From Flavobacterium sp. UMI-01 (GTDB lineage Bacteria > Bacteroidota > Bacteroidia > Flavobacteriales > Flavobacteriaceae): a DNA stretch of 64,000 nucleotides. The stretch covers positions 248,001 to 312,000 of the forward strand of contig NZ_BPLU01000019.1 in the NCBI RefSeq assembly GCF_019656315.1, written 5' to 3'. Positions 61,054-64,000 of this stretch are shown one piece after another. Below the pieces are notes generated by a model that ran no database searches, was not told where the DNA came from, and saw nothing but the letters and a program-made list of their open reading frames with translations. Each line of letters begins with the position of its first letter. Within the stretch, counting starts at the first letter, position 1. Both the position numbers and the translations under genes were made by a program.

Positions 61054-62928
61054 ATGAAGAAGAAAATAGAGATACTAGCTCCTGCCAAAGATTTGATTCA
61101 TGGAATGGCAGCCATCAACGCAGGTGCCGATGCCGTTTATATTGGCGCCCCTCAATTTGGAGCTCGTTCAAACGCTCACAATTCTATTGAAGATGTAGCG
61201 GAATTAGTAAAATACGCTCATTTGTATCATGCACAGGTTTTTGTAGTTATCAATACGATATTATACGACAACGAATTGGAAACCTGTCGACAGATGATTT
61301 GGAAATTGTACGATATTGGTGTTGATGCTTTAATCGTACAAGATATGGCGATTATGGAAATGGACTTACCTCCTATCGTACTTCACGCTAGTACACAGGC
61401 GAACAACCGCGACCCACATAAAATCAAGTTTTTGAAAGATGCAGGAATGAAACGTGTGGTTCTAGCTCGTGAGTTGAACTTACACCAAATCAAAGAAATT
61501 GCCGACACTGCTGATGTAGAATTAGAATTCTTTGTTACTGGAGCTTTGTGCGTTTCTTTTAGCGGAAACTGCTATATGAGCGTGGCCAATGGAGAGCGCT
61601 CGGCTAATCGTGGTTCTTGTGCGCAAAACTGCCGTTTGCCGTATAACTTAATTGATGGTAATGGCGATACTTTGATCAAAAACTCCCATTTGCTTTCGAT
61701 AAAAGATTTGGATGTTTCAGACCAACTTCCGAGTTTAATTGAAGCAGGGGTTTGCTCTTTCAAAATTGAAGGCCGCTTGAAAGATGTGGTTTATGTAAAA
61801 AACAATGTGTCGTATTTACGTAAAAAACTAGATGCTTTTCTTGAAAACGAAGGAAGTGAAAAATACGCTAAAGCTTCTTCAGGAACCTGCACCTACACCT
61901 TTGATTCGGCATTAAACAAAAGCTTTAACCGTGGTTATACGGATTATTTTGTTAACGAAAGACACCAAGCTATTGGTTCTTGGGAAAGTCCAAAATCAAA
62001 AGGACAATATATTGGAAAACTCATTCAAACTGTTGGAGGAGCTTACCAAATTGAAAATGGAGCATTACTAAACAATGGAGACGGTCTTTGCTACATCAAC
62101 GAAGAAAACGAAGCCGACGGAATTTACGTAAACAAAGTCGAAAACGGTTTGGCGTATCCAAATGTCTTGAAAGAAATAAAACCTGGAACATTTATTTACC
62201 GCAACAACGATGCTGCTTTCATCAAAATCGTTGAACGTGAAGACAGTGCGGTACGCAAAATTAGTACAACCTTGTTATTGACCGAAAACGAAAATGGTTT
62301 TGAACTCATCGCTACGGATGAAGACGGCTATGTAAGTACCGTAACTTTGGCTCACGCCAAAGAGCAAACCAAAAACGGACTTTCGATTGAGGAAAATATC
62401 AAAACTCAATTAGGCAAAACAGGATTCACTCCCTATAAAGCAGACGAAATCACAATCATGTTCTCGGATAACTGGTTTTTACCGATTTCGAAAATCAACG
62501 AAATGCGTAGAACGGTTTACGAACAATTGTCGGAAATACGTTTGGCAAACTACAAACGTGAAGAACACCAATTGGTCAAAACAGACCATCCTTACCCAGA
62601 AACCAAATTGGATTTCATGTACAATGTGTCTAATAAATTGGCTCGAAAATTCTACGAACGCCACGGTGTAACCGAAATCGAAAAAGCATTCGAACTGCAA
62701 TGGGATCCAGGAAAATCGCGTGTGATGACAACCAAATATTGCATCAAATACGAATTAGAAAGATGCCCAAAATACCATCGTGAAAACATGGACAAAAAAG
62801 TCAAAGAGCCCTTGGTATTAAAACAAGGCGAATTGGAATACAAACTCAAATTCAACTGTAAACCTTGTGAAATGGAAATCTGGGAAAAAGATGCCGAATT
62901 TGAAATTGAAGAAGACCATTTTCATTAA
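61054..62928 (+). CDS. Peptidase U32 family protein, RlhA-like rRNA hydroxylation factor
   Basis: 624 residues. The TIM-barrel-like U32 core fills about 1-300 (EILAPAKDLIHGMAAINAGADAVYIG), with four Cys: 166, 173, 189 and 193 (GALCVSFSGNCYM, SCAQNCRLPY). The length and extended C-terminal domain with further Cys pairs match RlhA (E. coli, 653 residues) rather than the shorter TrhP. RlhA is needed for 5-hydroxycytidine at C2501 of 23S rRNA. Here it follows rlmN. The old peptidase name is historical. RlhA identity is likely but not proven. Confidence 0.85.
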   Translation: MKKKIEILAPAKDLIHGMAAINAGADAVYIGAPQFGARSNAHNSIEDVAELVKYAHLYHAQVFVVINTILYDNELETCRQMIWKLYDIGVDALIVQDMAIMEMDLPPIVLHASTQANNRDPHKIKFLKDAGMKRVVLARELNLHQIKEIADTADVELEFFVTGALCVSFSGNCYMSVANGERSANRGSCAQNCRLPYNLIDGNGDTLIKNSHLLSIKDLDVSDQLPSLIEAGVCSFKIEGRLKDVVYVKNNVSYLRKKLDAFLENEGSEKYAKASSGTCTYTFDSALNKSFNRGYTDYFVNERHQAIGSWESPKSKGQYIGKLIQTVGGAYQIENGALLNNGDGLCYINEENEADGIYVNKVENGLAYPNVLKEIKPGTFIYRNNDAAFIKIVEREDSAVRKISTTLLLTENENGFELIATDEDGYVSTVTLAHAKEQTKNGLSIEENIKTQLGKTGFTPYKADEITIMFSDNWFLPISKINEMRRTVYEQLSEIRLANYKREEHQLVKTDHPYPETKLDFMYNVSNKLARKFYERHGVTEIEKAFELQWDPGKSRVMTTKYCIKYELERCPKYHRENMDKKVKEPLVLKQGELEYKLKFNCKPCEMEIWEKDAEFEIEEDHFH

Positions 62929-62934
62929 AATACT

Positions 62935-62973
62935 AAACCGATGCTTATTATATAGTATCGGTTTCTTTTTTTT
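62935..62973 (+). terminator. Terminator after the U32 gene
   Basis: An 8-bp stem (62935-62942 against 62957-62964) followed by C and eight T. It ends at the stop codon region of the convergent AraC gene. Confidence 0.85.
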
Positions 62974-63835
62974 ATACTTTTTGTGTCCTAAATTCAGTAG
63001 CTGTCATTCCCGTATTTTTCTTGAACAACCTAGAAAAATAAGAGCAATCATCGTAGCCTAAAGTTATAGCGATTTCGTTAACTGAAAATTGTTTCTCCAT
63101 CAACATACGTTTCGCTTCTAGTATCACTCTATCAGTAATAACCTGAGTAGTTGTTTTATTAAGAACTTCTTTCGTAATTCTATTCAAATGTTTCAAACTA
63201 ATGTGAAGTTGTTCCGCATAATAAAAAGGGGCTTTTTCTGTTTTATATTTTTGCTCCAAAAGAATAGCAAAAAGAGTTAACTTTCTATTATAAGAGTGAA
63301 CTTCATTCTTAAAAGCACTCGCATATTTCCTAGCCAATTCAATATGAATAATATCTAACAAATTCATTATTTTATCGCGTTGTAGTAATTGATTCTGATT
63401 ACTTTCCGCTATCAAGGCGTCAAAAAAAGGAATAATCACTTTTAAGTCTTCTTTATCCAAAACGATTTCAGGTGAACTATTCACTTTGGAATAAAACGGA
63501 TAATCGTCAATCCCTTTTTGTCCAAAATACAGGTTGTAGATTTCTTTTGAAAAAAACACAATATACCCATCTGTATTTTCAGTCAAACACCAATGATGCA
63601 TTTGCCCAGGTTGCAACACAAAAACACTACCTGACTGAATTATAAAATGGTCAAAATCGACCACATGAGTTCCTGTACCTGAAGTAAAAAAGACTAAAAC
63701 ATAGAAATCATGTCGATGTGGCTTTTCTATAAAACTATGACTCAACAAATGATTTTTAAATGTATTCACATACAAATCACTGTGTACTGAATTGCAGTCA
63801 AAATTCTGAATCGAATAAACTGGATATTTTTTCAT
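62972..63835 (-). CDS. AraC-family transcriptional regulator
   Basis: 287 residues. The N-terminal cupin part (about 30-105) has KPHRHDFYVLVFFTSGTGTHVVDF and LQPGQMHHW. The C-terminal double helix-turn-helix (about 190-287) has the second-helix motif VNEIAITLGYDDCSYFSRLFKKNTGMTATEFR. These respond to a small ligand. The target is unknown; the gene to its right, divergent, encodes a DUF983 protein and may be one. Confidence 0.93.
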   Translation of the reverse strand: MKKYPVYSIQNFDCNSVHSDLYVNTFKNHLLSHSFIEKPHRHDFYVLVFFTSGTGTHVVDFDHFIIQSGSVFVLQPGQMHHWCLTENTDGYIVFFSKEIYNLYFGQKGIDDYPFYSKVNSSPEIVLDKEDLKVIIPFFDALIAESNQNQLLQRDKIMNLLDIIHIELARKYASAFKNEVHSYNRKLTLFAILLEQKYKTEKAPFYYAEQLHISLKHLNRITKEVLNKTTTQVITDRVILEAKRMLMEKQFSVNEIAITLGYDDCSYFSRLFKKNTGMTATEFRTQKV

Positions 63836-63903
63836 TATTCAAAAATGTCTTTATTGTGCTATAAATAGCGAATATAGAAAACAAAATACATATAGATAAA
63901 AAA

Positions 63904-63911
63904 TACCTTTG
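63904..63911 (+). promoter_or_regulatory. Promoter -7 box of the DUF983 gene
   Basis: TACCTTTG lies 15 nt before the ATG at 63927. The -33 region shows no clear TTTG. Confidence 0.45.
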
Positions 63912-63926
63912 CTAAAAATAATCGAA

Positions 63927-64000
63927 ATGATAGACACTCTATATCACCTCTTCAAAAACAAATGTCCTAATTGTCATAAAGGTTCTGTTTTCAATGAAAA
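63927..64000 (+). CDS. DUF983 family protein, start only
   Basis: The 24 codons visible begin MIDTLYHLFKNKCPNCHKG, with the CPNCHKG zinc-ribbon-like start that marks DUF983 proteins. The rest lies beyond the window. These are small membrane proteins of unknown role, sometimes near cytochrome oxidase genes. Confidence 0.8.
   Translation, partial: MIDTLYHLFKNKCPNCHKGSVFNE

Noticed and set aside
62867..63061. 64-codon plus-strand frame after the U32 gene
   Set aside because: It overlaps the U32 end, the terminator and the AraC gene, with no conserved text.

Overview
The window is chromosomal DNA of a Flavobacteriia member, most likely Flavobacterium or a close relative. It is AT-rich and carries the gliding genes gldB and gldC, a type IX secretion plug protein (DUF5103 family), the end of a SusC/SusD polysaccharide locus, and GxxExxY and DUF5916 proteins. 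Several promoters fit the Bacteroidetes form TTTG - about 19 to 21 nt - TAnnTTTG, and no clear Shine-Dalgarno sequences were noticed. The species call is inference from gene content.

Layout. 1-3.6 kb (+): end of an alginate utilisation locus with the SusC tail, SusD, a PKD/CBM-like surface lipoprotein and a PL7 alginate lyase, closed by a terminator. 3.6-5.8 kb (-): M90-type peptidase, CBS-domain protein, tRNA-Arg(UCG) beside a broken copy of its own 5' half, and a YqeY-like protein. 6.0-22.1 kb (-): a complete division and cell wall (dcw) cluster read mraZ-rsmH-ftsL-ftsI-murE-mraY-murD-ftsW-murG-murC-ftsQ-ftsA-ftsZ, lacking murF and ddl, and headed by three 10-bp-phased repeats that look like a MraZ operator.

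22.3-36.7 kb (mixed): alpha/beta hydrolase, engB, lipoproteins, gldC/gldB, nadE, an orphan response regulator, a dnaG whose zinc-finger ligands are all replaced, polyprenyl synthase, a DUF2383 protein, an aminotransferase, a desaturase and rsmG. 36.8-54.8 kb (mostly -): pruA, apaG, the T9SS plug protein, a SNF2 helicase, a methyltransferase, a GxxExxY gene inside long inverted repeats, map, a TetR-ABC-HlyD-TolC export operon whose ABC subunit has degenerate ATPase motifs, gpmI and a DUF5916 protein. 54.9-64 kb: L,D-transpeptidase, two identical tRNA-Gly genes, pepE, TatA-like and PAP2 proteins, a MITE-like hairpin, an O-methyltransferase, rlmN next to an RlhA-type U32 protein (both expected to modify the ribosomal peptidyl transferase centre), an AraC regulator and the start of a DUF983 gene.

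Most of the window is conserved core genome. The parts that ordinary annotation does not explain are small: the GxxExxY cassette with phased CACAAAG repeats, the 134-bp hairpin at 58.9 kb, the tRNA remnant at 5.2 kb, the mraZ operator, and the degenerate ABC and DnaG motifs. No CRISPR array, transposase, integrase or rRNA gene was seen.
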